From positions 62,001 to 126,000 of the forward strand of contig CAMPDV010001320.1 in assembly GCA_946699065.1 (NCBI GenBank): DNA of 64,000 nt. Direction: 5' to 3'. This DNA comes from Loxodes magnus. Lineage: Eukaryota; Ciliophora; Karyorelictea; Loxodida; Loxodidae. The notes beneath the pieces were generated by a model. The model searched no databases, was not told the origin of the DNA, and saw only the letters and a list, made by a program, of their open reading frames with translations. The position numbers were made by a program, and so were the translations under genes. Positions 24,985-36,881 of the stretch are shown piece after piece (positions within the stretch are counted from its first letter, which is position 1; each line of letters begins with the position of its first letter).

Positions 24985-25590
24985 TGAAAAGTGTTAGAAG
25001 ATTTAAATAGAGACTTAAACATAAATTTATGTACTGAGTCAAAAAACTAAGACAGCTATTTATTTAGTCTTAAGAAGATTAAGGTAGCTTATTATAAATT
25101 AGATAAGTTTGGTTAACACTGATATGTGTAACTACTTGCTTGTCTGTTTATAAATTAGAAATTTATAGATGTGAATATAAATTCATACCTAGAAGAATAA
25201 AAGGATTATTTTAGAAAAGTTTATTCTTCATTCAAAGTTAATATCAAATAGAACTTCCTGCTTTAAACTATCCATATTAAGTTATAACTCAATATAATTG
25301 ACCATAAAAATGAATAATTAACTTTTATCAAATTTTCTAATTTAAATTAAATGAATACTAAATTTAGGTGAAAGCACCCTTTATTATATTTTCTTTAAGA
25401 TAAGAGAACCAGAATGTAAATAAATAATATAAATAATTATTTCAAATAGAGAAGAAATTATGCTATGAAGAAGAGAAAACTAACTTTTCATCATAAAGTA
25501 GTATAGTACTTATATCTTACTTTCTATTTATTTATAGTTATATAAAATAGGATTTTAATATTTATATGAATTATTTAAAATCTATATAAC
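24985..25590. other. unassigned; partly duplicated near 33.0 kb
   Basis: No gene seen. The segment about 25440-25520 (containing AAAGTAGTATAGTACT) matches about 32990-33075. Confidence 0.35.
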
Positions 25591-25593
25591 TAA

Positions 25594-26320
25594 CAAGCTA
25601 GTTATAAGATACTAATCCATATTCTTTTTTACCAAAAGTAAAAGAATAAATAAGCTAAGATAAGCATTCTATACTTATAAAATTACCTTTTTTACTTTAG
25701 GAATTGTAATAGATATAAAGAACTCTATCATATTACTCTGATAACTCTAATATAAAAGTTACTTTATCATACTCTTATTGATATCTTATGTATTCTTCTA
25801 GTTTAATAGGAATATAAGATATATTAGTACTCTAAGATTTACTCATTATAATTATACTCTCATACTAACTATCAAATCTTTATTATAAACTAAGTTAGTT
25901 ATATTCGAGAAGGTAGAAATACCTTAGCAAATATCTTCATTATTACAACTTGTATTAACTAAGAAGTTATATGAGTTAGCTTTTATCATTTAAAGTATGA
26001 ATATAGATTGAAAAATGTATATAATTAAATAAAGAGTATAAAGCTTTAAATATAATATGAAAAGTTATAACTAATTCAAATCTTTCCTTTGTATACTTTC
26101 ATCAGAAAATCTCACGAAAAGGTATCTGTTGTTTTCAAAATTGTACTATCGAACTAAAGCAAAATATTAGACTCTTTATTTGTATATTTCACAAGATAAA
26201 CTGTTAATTATAAAATTTAATGCTATTTTTTCTAGATTTTTATAGAGTGCAAGATTAAAACTTTCAGAGTGAACACTATCATTATGACTTCAAGTTGCAT
26301 GATTTCCTAGATTTCTAGCA
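25594..26320. repeat. segmental duplication, left copy (partner 33927-34650)
   Basis: About 720 bp of 3' flank plus the final part of a LamG-GT13 gene is nearly identical to 33927-34650, which is the same region of copy 3. The match is very high, including non-coding flank (AAGCTAGTTATAAGATAC), so the event is recent. It breaks off inside the gene near 26320. Confidence 0.85.
26076..26320 (-). pseudogene. 3' remnant of a LamG-GT13 gene
   Basis: Only the last 80 or so codons of the GT13 domain remain, ending in the family's MKVYKGK-type tail and TGA 26076-26078. The match stops near 26320 and unrelated sequence follows up to the stop of copy 2. It came with the 720-bp duplication from the copy-3 locus. 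Confidence 0.75.
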
Positions 26321-27040
26321 TTTTTAATAATTGGCACTACTACTGTTGCCTGTATTGTTTGTGCAATACTAAGTTTACATTAAAGCAATTTTAACAATTT
26401 AAAAGTTATTAACTATAAATACTTATTATATAAAGCATCAAAGGAGCTTAATTATTTATTTTAAAGGTTTAAAGCTTCTTTATATAAATAAAATTAATGA
26501 AATAAAGCTCAAAATCCATCTACTTTTATTTTTTCTTCTAATTTTACCTGAATAATAGTTATTAATAAAAGTAAGCTTACAATTAATTAAAGGCTATTAG
26601 GTTATTTTTTAAATATATTAGAGTTAGAATAGTAAATGCTTCTAATTCATTTTATAAGCCCAGCTATTTCCAAAACCTCCTATTTCTTAAGAACTTTGCT
26701 TACTAGATTAGGTACTTAGTCTATTTATTTGATATATAGCTATTTTAATTAAAGCCAAACTGATGTATTAAGGATTTTAAACTACTTTAAGTTTGGGACT
26801 TTAAATTACTTAGTAGTAAAAATGGTATAAAGAGTATAATGATAAAATATATCTTTAAGAATAAGAAAGAAATAAAATAGCTATAATAGATTTAAATTTT
26901 TAGGTATTAGATGCTTAATAAAATAGATAAAACAGTCCAAACATAAGATTTTGCTATACTTTAAATAAACTTAACAAGTGATTTAGTTATATGATGCTAA
27001 AAGTTATAAAATAATATTATAATGTTAAATAGTTAATTGC
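26321..27040. other. no recognisable feature
   Basis: AT-rich sequence between the remnant and the stop codon of copy 2. Nothing assigned. Confidence 0.4.
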
Positions 27041-30000
27041 TCAAATAGACCCTTTATAAACTTTCATTAGATAATCCCAAGAAAAGGTTTATTATTTTTT
27101 ATAAGTAGTACTGTTGTAAAGAATTATCTAGGGCTAGATATCTTTGTAGTTCACTGGAAAGTTTATTAACTTTAAGTTTTTTGTTGTTTGCTCAAGTTTT
27201 TGCATTCTCACAGAGCTAAAAACTTTAGAATGAATACTTTCATTGTGACTTCATATAATATGCTTTCCTCTTGGAATCACTGGGCTTACAAAAGTTTTCC
27301 TCAAATTCTAGTTAAAATGTCAAAATGCTCTTAGAGGTCAATCACAACCGTTGAATATACTTTTTAGTTCCTTTCAAATGTAATTTGGAAGTATAAAATT
27401 TCAATGCCACATAGGTTTATCGAATCACACTTGATGCAAAGTTTAAATTTTAGTCAAATTTTTAGCATAACTTGTTATTGATGCTGCAGCTATTCTCTTT
27501 CCAAATCTATTATTATGTATAAACTCTCTATTTATTCACTTACTAAACTCGAAAAAGTCTACTGACTAATAAACATCATCTTCACATCATAAAATTGACT
27601 TAGCTTTTAAACGTTCAAATGTAAGATTGAATAAGAAAAAAGCATTTGAGGCACATTGAAACTCTCCGTCTTTATTCTAGCTTTTAAACTCCTAAGGAGT
27701 TTCAGTTTTAGGATGTTTTACATGAATAATATTTAAAATTCCTCTGTTCTTGAAATCATTTATAACGTCTACAACTTATGAAGAATTACCATCTTAAGAA
27801 ATTATTATAATGGTCTAGTTTATTCCATCTGCTCTTTCTATATGTGATAAAGTTTCATTTAAAATATCATGTTTCTTATAAGCAGGCATTACTATTGGAT
27901 AAAGGGTTTCTGTATTAAAATTGAATCTTTTTATATAAGCATCATATTCTTTTTTGACTTATTCATAAATATCAGGATATCATTAATTAAAAGTATAAAT
28001 TGGACATACTCTTCCATCTCAAACCATTTAAAGAAAGTTAGATTTTACTATCTATCCGTAATGATATCTACCCATTCTATATACATCTTAAAGATAAAAA
28101 TTCTAATCTTATTTGATTGGTAGAAATGTATAATATATACCTTTTATACTCAATTTTTTTCTAAATTAATTTATTGAATTTAAGGAAGCAGTTTCATGAT
28201 TAAATGCTAAGATTTTATACTAAGTAGAAAAATATAAGCTCTTAAACTCTAAAGGATTAAGATTTCCTACTATTTCATTGTTTCCTACTTCTGGACTGTA
28301 TTTCTTTACTACTTAAGCTCCTATTCTGAATCTTATAGCTGTTTACATTAGTCTATAATAATCCTAATCCTCTATTTTAATTAATTTATCATTTATTTTT
28401 ATTTAAGCTTTTGGATGTTTAGAATTTCCTTATACATCAAAGAAAGAAGTTCCTAAAGCTGTTAACACTAACTAGATATTGTATCATTAATCTTGTTTTA
28501 TTTCAATCTAAGTATCATAATAATTGCATCCTCTATCAGATCCAGTTTCAAGTGTAATAGTTCATTTTTGATTAGAATACACAAGATATAAGAAATAACC
28601 TCAGGTATAGCTAAAGGAATCACAGCCTTCCATTTTATTTCCTAGAATAGCAAAACGTTATTAATATTCTTTTTCAGTAGAGTTTTCTTAGTTTTAATTG
28701 AAAGACGAAGATGTATTATTTTAAAAGATTAAGTTACTAAATTTAAACTTAACTCATACAGAAATATAGAGTTCAGGGAAGTCAAAGGAGCGAAAAGGTC
28801 CATGGATAATAAATTGTTAGTTTTTCTGTAAGCTTATTAAGAATTTATTTTAAGTAGCTATTCTATTTCTCTATTTTTAAAGGTGATTAAATTTTTTATT
28901 TTTCTAATTTAAAGTTTTGCTTTAATTCTATCTAATTAAATCTTAAATTTAATTTTTCCCTTCTTATTTAACGATTTTCTAACTAATATCTTCAGTTTTA
29001 TTTTACTTATTAGCTTAATATGTTTTATTTTTTTATTTATTTATTTTTATTTTTCTTTAGTTTTGGATTTCTTAGTTAGTAATTTTCCTTTAATCAATTT
29101 ATGATGTATTTTTATTAAATCCAAGACTATCATTTTTCCACTGATCAGCTCATATTTTGACTTTTTCTTTTTCTTTATTATATTCTTCCTCTGTATAAGC
29201 TACTTCTAATTCATTTTCTTTATTATCATCTTCCTTATTCTAAGCTGTTTCTAATCCTCTTTCTTTATTACCCTCTTCCTCTGTATAAGTTGTTTCTATT
29301 TAATTTTCTTTACTATAATCTTCCTTTGTCTAAGCTGTTTCTATTTAATTTTCTTTACTATAATCTTCCTTCATCTAAGCTGTTTCTATTTAATTTTCTT
29401 TACTATAATCTTCCTTCATCTAAGCTGTTTCTATTTAATTTTCTTTACTATCCTCTTCCTTCATCTAAGCTGTTTCTATTTAATTTTCTTTACTATCATT
29501 TTCATTTGTCTAAGCTGTTTCTATTTAATTTTCTTTACTATCCTCTTCCTTCATCTAAGCTGTTTCTATTTAATTTTCTTTACTATCCTCTTCCTTCATC
29601 TAAGCTGTTTCTATTTAATTTTCTTTACTATCATTTTCATTTGTCTAAGCTGTTTCTATTTAATTTTCTTTACTATCCTCTTCCTTCATCTAAGCTGTTT
29701 CTATTTAATTTTCTTTACTATCCTCTTCCTTCATCTAAGCTGTTTCTATTTAATTTTCTTTACTATCCTCTTCCTTCATCTAAGCTGTTTCTATTTAATT
29801 TTCTTTACTATCCTCTTCCTTCATCTAAGCTGTTTCTATTTAATTTTCTTTACTATCCTCTTCCTTCATCTAAGCTGTTTCTAATTTGCTATCTAAATAG
29901 TGTTATTGCTTTCCTTAATAATTATTTGATTAATTTACTTGTTCTTCATTCTATCAAGTTGGTTTAAATTATTGAGACATATTAAAAGCTGGTTACTTCT

Positions 30001-30154
30001 TCTCAATCTTCAATAAACTAACATTTGAGAAATATTTCTTGTAATAAACGAATTCTATTTTAATCTGGTATTAAAGCATTAGGATATAGAAGTAGACTAC
30101 AAGAGTTATAGAGGTAATAGAAATAAAGAGTCTCAAAGCTTTTGAATTCTACAT
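27041..30154 (-). CDS. LamG-GT13 glycosyltransferase, copy 2, with 15-aa repeat stem
   Basis: One frame of 1038 codons runs from ATG 30154 (MQNSKALRLFISITSITLVV, signal anchor) to TGA 27041-27043 (tail WDYLMKVYKGSI). The stem is about 430 residues, much longer than in the sister copies, because of about 16 tandem copies of a 15-residue unit. The LamG-like domain starts at residue 451 (IIHGPF...). The GT13 domain includes WDGRVCPIYTFNQWYPDIYE, VMPAYKKHDILNETLSHIER, IIIISQDGNSS, the WCEDDV metal motif at Glu858, DFFEFSKWIN, and IPRGKHIIWSHNESIHS, the counterpart of the GnT-I/POMGnT1 C-terminal block. Conserved Trp codons are mostly TGA. It looks intact and was probably a Golgi-resident transferase; the donor and acceptor are unknown. 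Confidence 0.9.
29160..29885 (-). repeat. 45-bp tandem repeat, about 16 units, in the copy-2 stem
   Basis: The unit encodes ETAQMKEEDSKENQI. The inner units are almost identical, and the left-hand units (29160-29290) are degenerate. The period of exactly 45 bp keeps the frame. The plus strand also stays open across this repeat, giving an artefactual hydrophobic repeat ORF. Confidence 0.92.
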
Positions 30155-31530
30155 GAATAATAAAAAATTAGATTTATAAAGCTTATTTAAATTCTAAGAA
30201 ATTACACTAGTTATTAATTAAGCCTTTCTAATATCTAGTTTATTAAATCACTAGTTTACTACCACTTCTACCTTCTTTAGCAATTAACTTACACTTTTAA
30301 AAGTCTAATTTAAGAATCAACTAAGGCATAAGCTTAACTTAGTTTGGCTAAGAAACAATAACTTTAATTGCTAGTAGATTTAGCTTTTAATAGGTAAAAT
30401 AATCTAATTTAAAAATAAATCTGCCATTTAGTAAGATTAATCCTTAGATTGGTGAGAGTTCTAACTATAAACAATTAATTACCAACTTACAACTAATTAA
30501 TACAAGTCAAGAGATAAAACGACCTATTTATACTTGCAAATTAAGTACTTCGCTAAGCTATTTCTATATAGTAAAATAGATCTCTTAGCAATCAAAAATA
30601 GACGATTGATATGAAATAATTATTAATCTAAATCCTCTAATAGCATATCATATAATCATTCTTAAAAAGCATTATTGTAAGAATAATACTCCAATCATTA
30701 TTTAAGATAAGCATATTGCTAATTATTATTATATCTTAGTTATTTTCTTTTAGATGACATAGATCACAATAGAGATTTACATTCCATGCTGATACTTTAG
30801 AATCAATTAATAACTGATAAATAAGTATATCGATAATATCTAAATATTTCAATATAAATGTATTGCAGTAAAAACAACAAGATTATAATTAAGCTACATA
30901 GATATCTAAAAACAAAGCTTTATTATAAATCTTAGAGTAATTTATCTTTCTCTCATGTCAAAGTGTTAATTTTACTACATTGCTAAGACAACTAAGAATT
31001 GATGTCAATCTAAATCTCTTTTTTAGCATAGCTTTATACAAAATGATATGTCAAATTATGGTTGAAAAGCATTTAAAAATAATAAATATAGTGTATCTTA
31101 TATGCTTTCATTCATTCAAACAAGCATATAAAGATTAAAATAAGCTATATCTTAAAGTAGCAAAGTAATTTCTTAATAAATAGTTGTTACAAGCCTTATA
31201 GGAGTTCTACAGTAACTCAATTTATCTTCTAAGTAACTAAACATAAAAATGTATTGATGATTATCGTTAAAGCTTTCTTCTTTATATATCTAAAAATTGG
31301 TTAAAGTAAAATATAAAAATAATTAGATTTAATTATTTATCATACCTGCTAGTACATATACCAAAGGTATATAATTAAAGTTATACTAAATTATTATAAT
31401 TTAATTAATATTTCTTGTTCTTTCTGTGAAAATCAGTGAAACAGAAAGTTCTATCATAAAATTTTTATAGGTTAAATACGTAATTGAAGGTATTGGATTA
31501 TGAAGATTATGAGAAAATAAAATTTTTTTT
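30155..31530. other. unassigned 5' flank of copy 2
   Basis: No gene recognised. The part near 31229-31290 resembles 3057-3110 upstream of copy 1. Confidence 0.3.
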
Positions 31531-31536
31531 GTTATA

Positions 31537-31870
31537 ATGAAATCAGGAAACCAACTTAAAGAGCTATTGTAGTAGTTAAATATATTAATAAAATAAATCG
31601 TCTAAACAAATAGAAAATAAGGGTAAACGTTCTTCGACTATAATCAGCTACAGAGAAATTATTTATGAGAAAGGATTAAAAGCAAATAGTTAGATGCTTA
31701 AATTAAGTACCAAATTTCTTTCTGAAATATTTCAATTTGATCCAGGTGAAAGATAGTGTAACCAAACTTAATTGTAGTAAATTATGAAAATGAGGAAAAC
31801 AAGTCGGTATTAGATATTAATTCGAATGAGAAAATCAATAAAGAAAATGAAATTCTTCTTAAGATTATTA
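31537..31870 (+). CDS. hypothetical ORF fragment, paralogue of 5.5 kb
   Basis: ATG 31537 gives MKSGNQLKELLQQLNILIKQ, leading to PNLIVVNYENEENKSVLDIN and a short hydrophobic stretch. The NYENEE...LDINS block aligns with 5680-5770. The two copies have diverged at the DNA level but keep the peptide, which suggests past selection. The 3' end and function are unknown. Confidence 0.35.
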
Positions 31871-32379
31871 AGATTTTACTCATTTGCATCTTATTTATAA
31901 AATGTATTTTTAAATTTTTCCATCAGAGTTAAATTTAAAGTTATATATAAACCTATTTTTTGTATACACATTTAAATAGATAATTAGAAACAAAGGATAC
32001 ACTACTTCAAATAAGAAAATATCAAATTAAAAGGGATTTTTTAAAATTGTTATTAGAAACGTTATCTTTAATCCCTCTTAGTATATGATAGAGAAAAGAT
32101 TTGAATAATAGCAATGAACACTAGAATAAAAGTTACAAACTTAAATAGCTAATATAGTATATTACTCAATTTATATAGGACTATTTTCAATAAACGTAAA
32201 TAAATAAATTTGCTATAAGAGATATTATTATGTATCTAGGCTTTTAATCTATTTAACTTAGCTATTTCATAGATATTTTTATTAATCAAGCTTTCAATAT
32301 TATCATAGCTATTTAAATCCTTATTCCTTATGCAATACTTTATTATCCTTAATATAAGCTATATAAAAATTGGAGAACG

Positions 32380-32590
32380 ACTGGAAATTGACTGTTGATT
32401 TCGATAGTTGCATTCTAGCAAGCAGAGATACGCAGTTAATACTGAACACCAACACTGTTTGATAGCTCGCAACTTTGAGGGCAAAACCATTTCATTCTGA
32501 TCTCACCCTTTCTATACTTTTTAGAGGAAAGGTAAGTATTATATAAATGATATCATAGAGAAACAAGAAATTGAACTTTATGCGGTTCGA
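32380..32590 (+). ncRNA. candidate structured RNA island
   Basis: Less AT-rich than its surroundings. AGTTGC (32406-32411) pairs with GCAACT (32469-32474), enclosing a perfect CAGT-TAAT-ACTG hairpin (32433-32444). CGG...CCG near 32582-32597 may form another stem. No tRNA, snRNA or RNase P pattern is satisfied. Compositional outlier plus structure is the only support. Confidence 0.25.
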
Positions 32591-32599
32591 TAAAGCCGA

Positions 32600-33926
32600 A
32601 AGACGAATCTATCTTATCTTATCTTAATTTAATCTTAATTATAAGCTATAAGCTGGTATTTAGTATTATATTAATAAATTATCTTTTCTTTGCTTAAGTT
32701 ATCAAATTAACTTAAATTAGATTAAGAAAATGAAATCTATTAATTTTTACTCTATCTGCAAGACTAAAGCTTTATATAAGAATAATGAGTAAATCTAAAT
32801 AAAAAAGTAAGCACTTATTTAATAAAGGACTTTCAGAAATATCCTAAAATATATCATTAGAGTATGATTTTTAAATAGATTGATAGTAAATATGAGAATT
32901 GCTCTCTACTCTAGCTAGTTTACTGTAACTAAGCATATATTAATAAGATATATTACATATTTGCCTTTAAAATAACATATTGCTTTTAGAGCATAGAGAA
33001 GAAATTATGCTAAGAAATAAAGTATTAACTAGCATATGAACATAAAGTAGTATAGTACTCATAACTGATTATATATTAGCTTGTAGCTATATAAAAGAAG
33101 GCTTTTATATAGTTGTATTAATTATTAACAAATACTCTTTATATCTACTTTAAAAGGCTATTACTTGATGGTAGAATATTTTAAGAGTTTGAAATTATTA
33201 AAGTCTAAGAATAATAAAAGTTAAATGGAAGATGGAGGGAGAAGGTAGAGATAGATTGTTTAAAGTTTCGTTAATAAAAAATAATTATTATATTATAGAT
33301 TAAAGCTAAAGCTAATTATCTTAAATCTAGTTCTTAAGTTATTCAATTATTTAAATTGAACATCTATTATTAGCTTCTTAGATAAGCTAGAGGTTTTTAG
33401 CTTTTAATATAAAATTTAAATGTAATAAAGTCAAACAAAGGCTGTAGAACTAAATTATTTTCTACCAAGATTTAAAGGGTACTTGTTAAAATATTACGAA
33501 GCTTTTTCCGTGAAAAGCTAGTCCTTTGATTTCTTTTTATGAGCAATGCTAAATAAATTTTCTTATATATTTAAGATTATTAATCAAAAATGTTCTATAA
33601 AAACAAATAATTTTCTACTCTAATCAGCATCAACTAATATCTTTAGAATTAGTTTAGCTAGCTTTATGCAAATCTTTATTATTAATTTAACCTAAGACTT
33701 TATTATTTTCACGTTGCCTTAAATTTCATTCTTCATATTAAAGTGAATTTATGGCCATACTCATAGACTAATTTCTAAGAAGATATATTCATAAGCAAAT
33801 TTTTAGTCTAAATAGTATAAATAACTTAGGAACAGATAAGAAGAAAAGAATGAGAAATTATTTAAACTATATGATTGAACAAAACCAATAAAATACATAT
33901 TCATAAGTAAAATCCACATAATTAAG
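32600..33926. other. unassigned; holds an extra segment absent from the paired locus
   Basis: The block about 32990-33130 matches 25440-25590, and 33927 onward matches 25594 onward. The roughly 790 bp between (about 33131-33926) has no counterpart at the left locus, so it is either an insertion here or a deletion there. No terminal repeats or transposase were recognised. Confidence 0.4.
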
Positions 33927-34650
33927 AAGCTAGTTATAAGATACTAATCCATATTCCTTTTTACCAAAAGTAAAAGAATAAATAAGCTAAGATAAGCATT
34001 CTATACTTATAAAGTTACCTTTTCTTCTTTAGGAATTGTAATAGATCTAAAGAACTCTATCATATTACTCTGATAACACTAATATAAAAGTTACTTTATC
34101 ATACTCTTATTGATATCTTATGTATTCTTCTAGTTTAATAGGAATATAAGATATATTAGTACTCTAAGATTTACTCATTATAATTATACTCTCATACTAA
34201 CTATCAAAATCTTTATTATAAACTTAGTTGTTATATTCGAGAAGGTAGAAATACCTTAACAAATATCTTCATTATTTTAACTTGTATTAACTAAGAAGTT
34301 ATATGAGTTAGCTTTTATCATTTAAAGTAGGAATATAGATTGAATATGTATATAATTAAATAAAGAGTATAAAGCTTTAAATATAATATGAAAAGTTATA
34401 ACTAATTCAAATCTTTCCTTTGTATACTTTCATTAGAAAATCCCACGAAAATGTATCTGTTGTTTTCAAAATTGTACTATCGAACTAAAGCAAAATCTCA
34501 GGTCTCTAATCTGTGTAATTCACTTGGAAATCTATTAATTATAAAGTTTTAGTAATTTTTTCTAGGTTTTTATAGAGTGCAAGATTAAAACTTTTAGAGT
34601 GAACACTATCATTATGACTTCAAGTTATATGCTTTCCTCTTGGAATCGCA
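33927..34650. repeat. segmental duplication, right copy (partner 25594-26320)
   Basis: Contains the 3' flank and terminal codons of intact copy 3. It is the likely source of the truncated duplicate at the left locus. Confidence 0.85.
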
Positions 34651-36881
34651 GGACTTACAAAAGTTTTCCTTAAATTTATATTGAAATGCCAAAATGCTCT
34701 GAGAATTCAATCACAAGGAACAAATACACTCTTTAGTTCCTTCCAAATATAATTTGGAACTATAAAATTTCAGTGCCATTTTGGTCTATCAAATCATACT
34801 TAATGCAGAGATTAATTGTTTGTAACATTTCTAGCATAGTTTGTTATTGACACTGCACCTATTCTTTTCCCATACTTATCATTATGAATAAACTCTCTAT
34901 TCATTCACTTACTATACTCGAAAAAATCAACGGACTAATAAACATCATCTTCACATCATAAAACTGATTTTGCTTTTAGATGTTCGAAAGTAAGATTGAG
35001 CAAGAAAAAAGCATTTTAAGCACAGTAAAACTCTCCATCTCTATTCCAATTTACAAATTTTTTATAATAAGTTTAAATATCTAAAGGAATCTCCGTTCTA
35101 GGATGCATTACATGAATAATATTTAAAATACCTCTATTTTTAAACTAATTTATGATATTTTAGACCTATGGTGAGTTTCCATCTTAAGAAATTATTATAA
35201 TGGTCTATTTTATTCCTTCTGCTCTCTCCATATGCTATAAAGTTTCTCTTAAAATCCTATGTCTTTTATAAGCAGGTATGACTACTGGATAGAGTTCTTC
35301 CACATTAAGTTTAAATCTCTCTATAAATGCTTCATATTCTTTTTTCACTTATTCATAAATTTCTGGATATCATTAATTAAAAGTATAAGGCAAACATTCT
35401 CTTCTATCTCAAGCCATTTAAAGAAAGTTAGATTAAGCAACTTATCCGTAATGATATTTTCCTATTCTATACACATCTCTAAGAAAAAATCTCTAATTTT
35501 CTTTGCTGGGTAAAAATGCGTAATACTTTCCTTTTACTGGCTATTTTTTTTAAAATTCATGAATAGAATTTAAAGAAGCTGTTTCTTAGTTAAAACCTTA
35601 GTTTAATAGATTATACTAAGTAGAAAAAAAGAAATTCCTAAACTCTAAAGGATTAAGATTTCCTACTATTTCATTGCTTCCTACTTCTGGATGATATTTC
35701 TTTACTACCTAAGCTCCTATTCTAAATCTTATAGCTGTTTACATTAGTCTATAATAATCCTAATCATCTATTTTAATCAATTTATCATGTATTTTTATTT
35801 AAGCTTTTGGCTTTTTAGCATTTTCTTATACATCAAAGAAAGAAGTTCCTAAAGCTGTTAACACTAACTAGATATTGTATCATTAATCTTGTTTTATTTC
35901 AATCTAAGTATCATAATAATTGCATCCTCTATCAGATCCAGTTTCAAGTGTAATAGTTCATTTTTGATTAGAATATACAAGATATAAGAAATAACCTCAG
36001 GTATAGCTAAAGGAATCACAGCCTTCCATTTTATTTCCTAGAATAGCAAAGCGTTATTAATATTCTTTTTCAGTAGAGTTTTCTTAGCTTTAATTGAAAG
36101 ACAAAGGTATATTATTTTAAAAGTTTAAGTCACTAAATTTAAACTTAACTCATACAGAAATATAGAGTTCAGGAAAGTCAAAGGAGCGAAAAGGTCCATG
36201 GATAATGAACTACTAATCTTTTTTCAAACTTATAAGGAAATCAGTTTAAGAAGGAATTTTTTTCTTGTATATATGCTTATTATTGGACTGCTATTCTTTT
36301 TAAAGCTTAATTTTCTTCTAATTATTATTTTTAACTGCTTAAGTGTATCCTTTGATACTAATATTTGTTGACTAAAGAGAACTTTGATTATTTATTTTTT
36401 TATCTTAAGGAGTATTATTTAACCTCTGCTATTAATCACCAACTTAAATATTTAGGTACCCTAAGCTTTTATTATACTACTTAAGATTTCCTTCTTCTTT
36501 TTTCATATTAAAATCTTAACTACTATAGCTCTACTAAGAGGCAGGTTTTTCTTTAGTTTTCTTTTTAATGAAAAATTTATTTCTCTCATACTAAAATATC
36601 TTCGTTCCGTTCTATTTTAATCCTTCTTATTCAGTGCTAACCTACTAAGCTTATACCATTCTATCTAGATTGCTACTTGCCTAGGTTATATTTCTCTGCT
36701 GTTTTGATATATTTAAAACTTTTTGAATTTTCTCTATTTGAGGAACAGCCTTCTAGTTCTAATCGTTCTTTTCAATGAAAAGTATCTGTATTTGAAACTA
36801 AGAGACTATGATATAGAGGTAAGCCAGTATTGAAAGACAGCTTAGAGCAGCAAAGAGTTAGAGGAGCTTAGAGGTTTGCAT
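34407..36881 (-). CDS. LamG-GT13 glycosyltransferase, copy 3
   Basis: One frame of 825 codons runs from ATG 36881 to TGA 34407-34409. The signal anchor reads LLQLFAALSCLSILAYLYII. The stem (about residues 35-215) is rich in Gln, Asn, Ser and Lys. The LamG-like domain starts near residue 228. The GT13 domain covers roughly 480-824, with QMAWDRRECLPYTFNQWYPE, the Glu-Asp-Asp motif at 644-646, AIPRGKHITWSHNDS and the tail SWDFLMKVYKGKI. It lacks the 15-residue repeats of copy 2. The central DNA, coding the LamG end and linker, is nearly identical to copies 2, 4 and 5, while stem and parts of the GT domain differ. Looks intact. Confidence 0.9.

Noticed and set aside
29290-29967. 225-codon plus-strand ORF with a perfect NFLYY..LFLF repeat
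   Set aside because: It is the antisense shadow of the 45-bp stem repeat in LamG-GT13 copy 2, whose frame runs from signal anchor to stop with recognisable domains.
32365-32400. Resemblance to U6 snRNA (TATAAAAATTGGAGAACGA)
   Set aside because: The ACAGAGA and AGC catalytic boxes and the 5' stem are missing, so only a short stretch is similar.
33131-33926. Transposon call for the extra 790 bp
   Set aside because: No terminal inverted repeats, target-site duplication or transposase could be seen. It is recorded only as an insertion/deletion difference.
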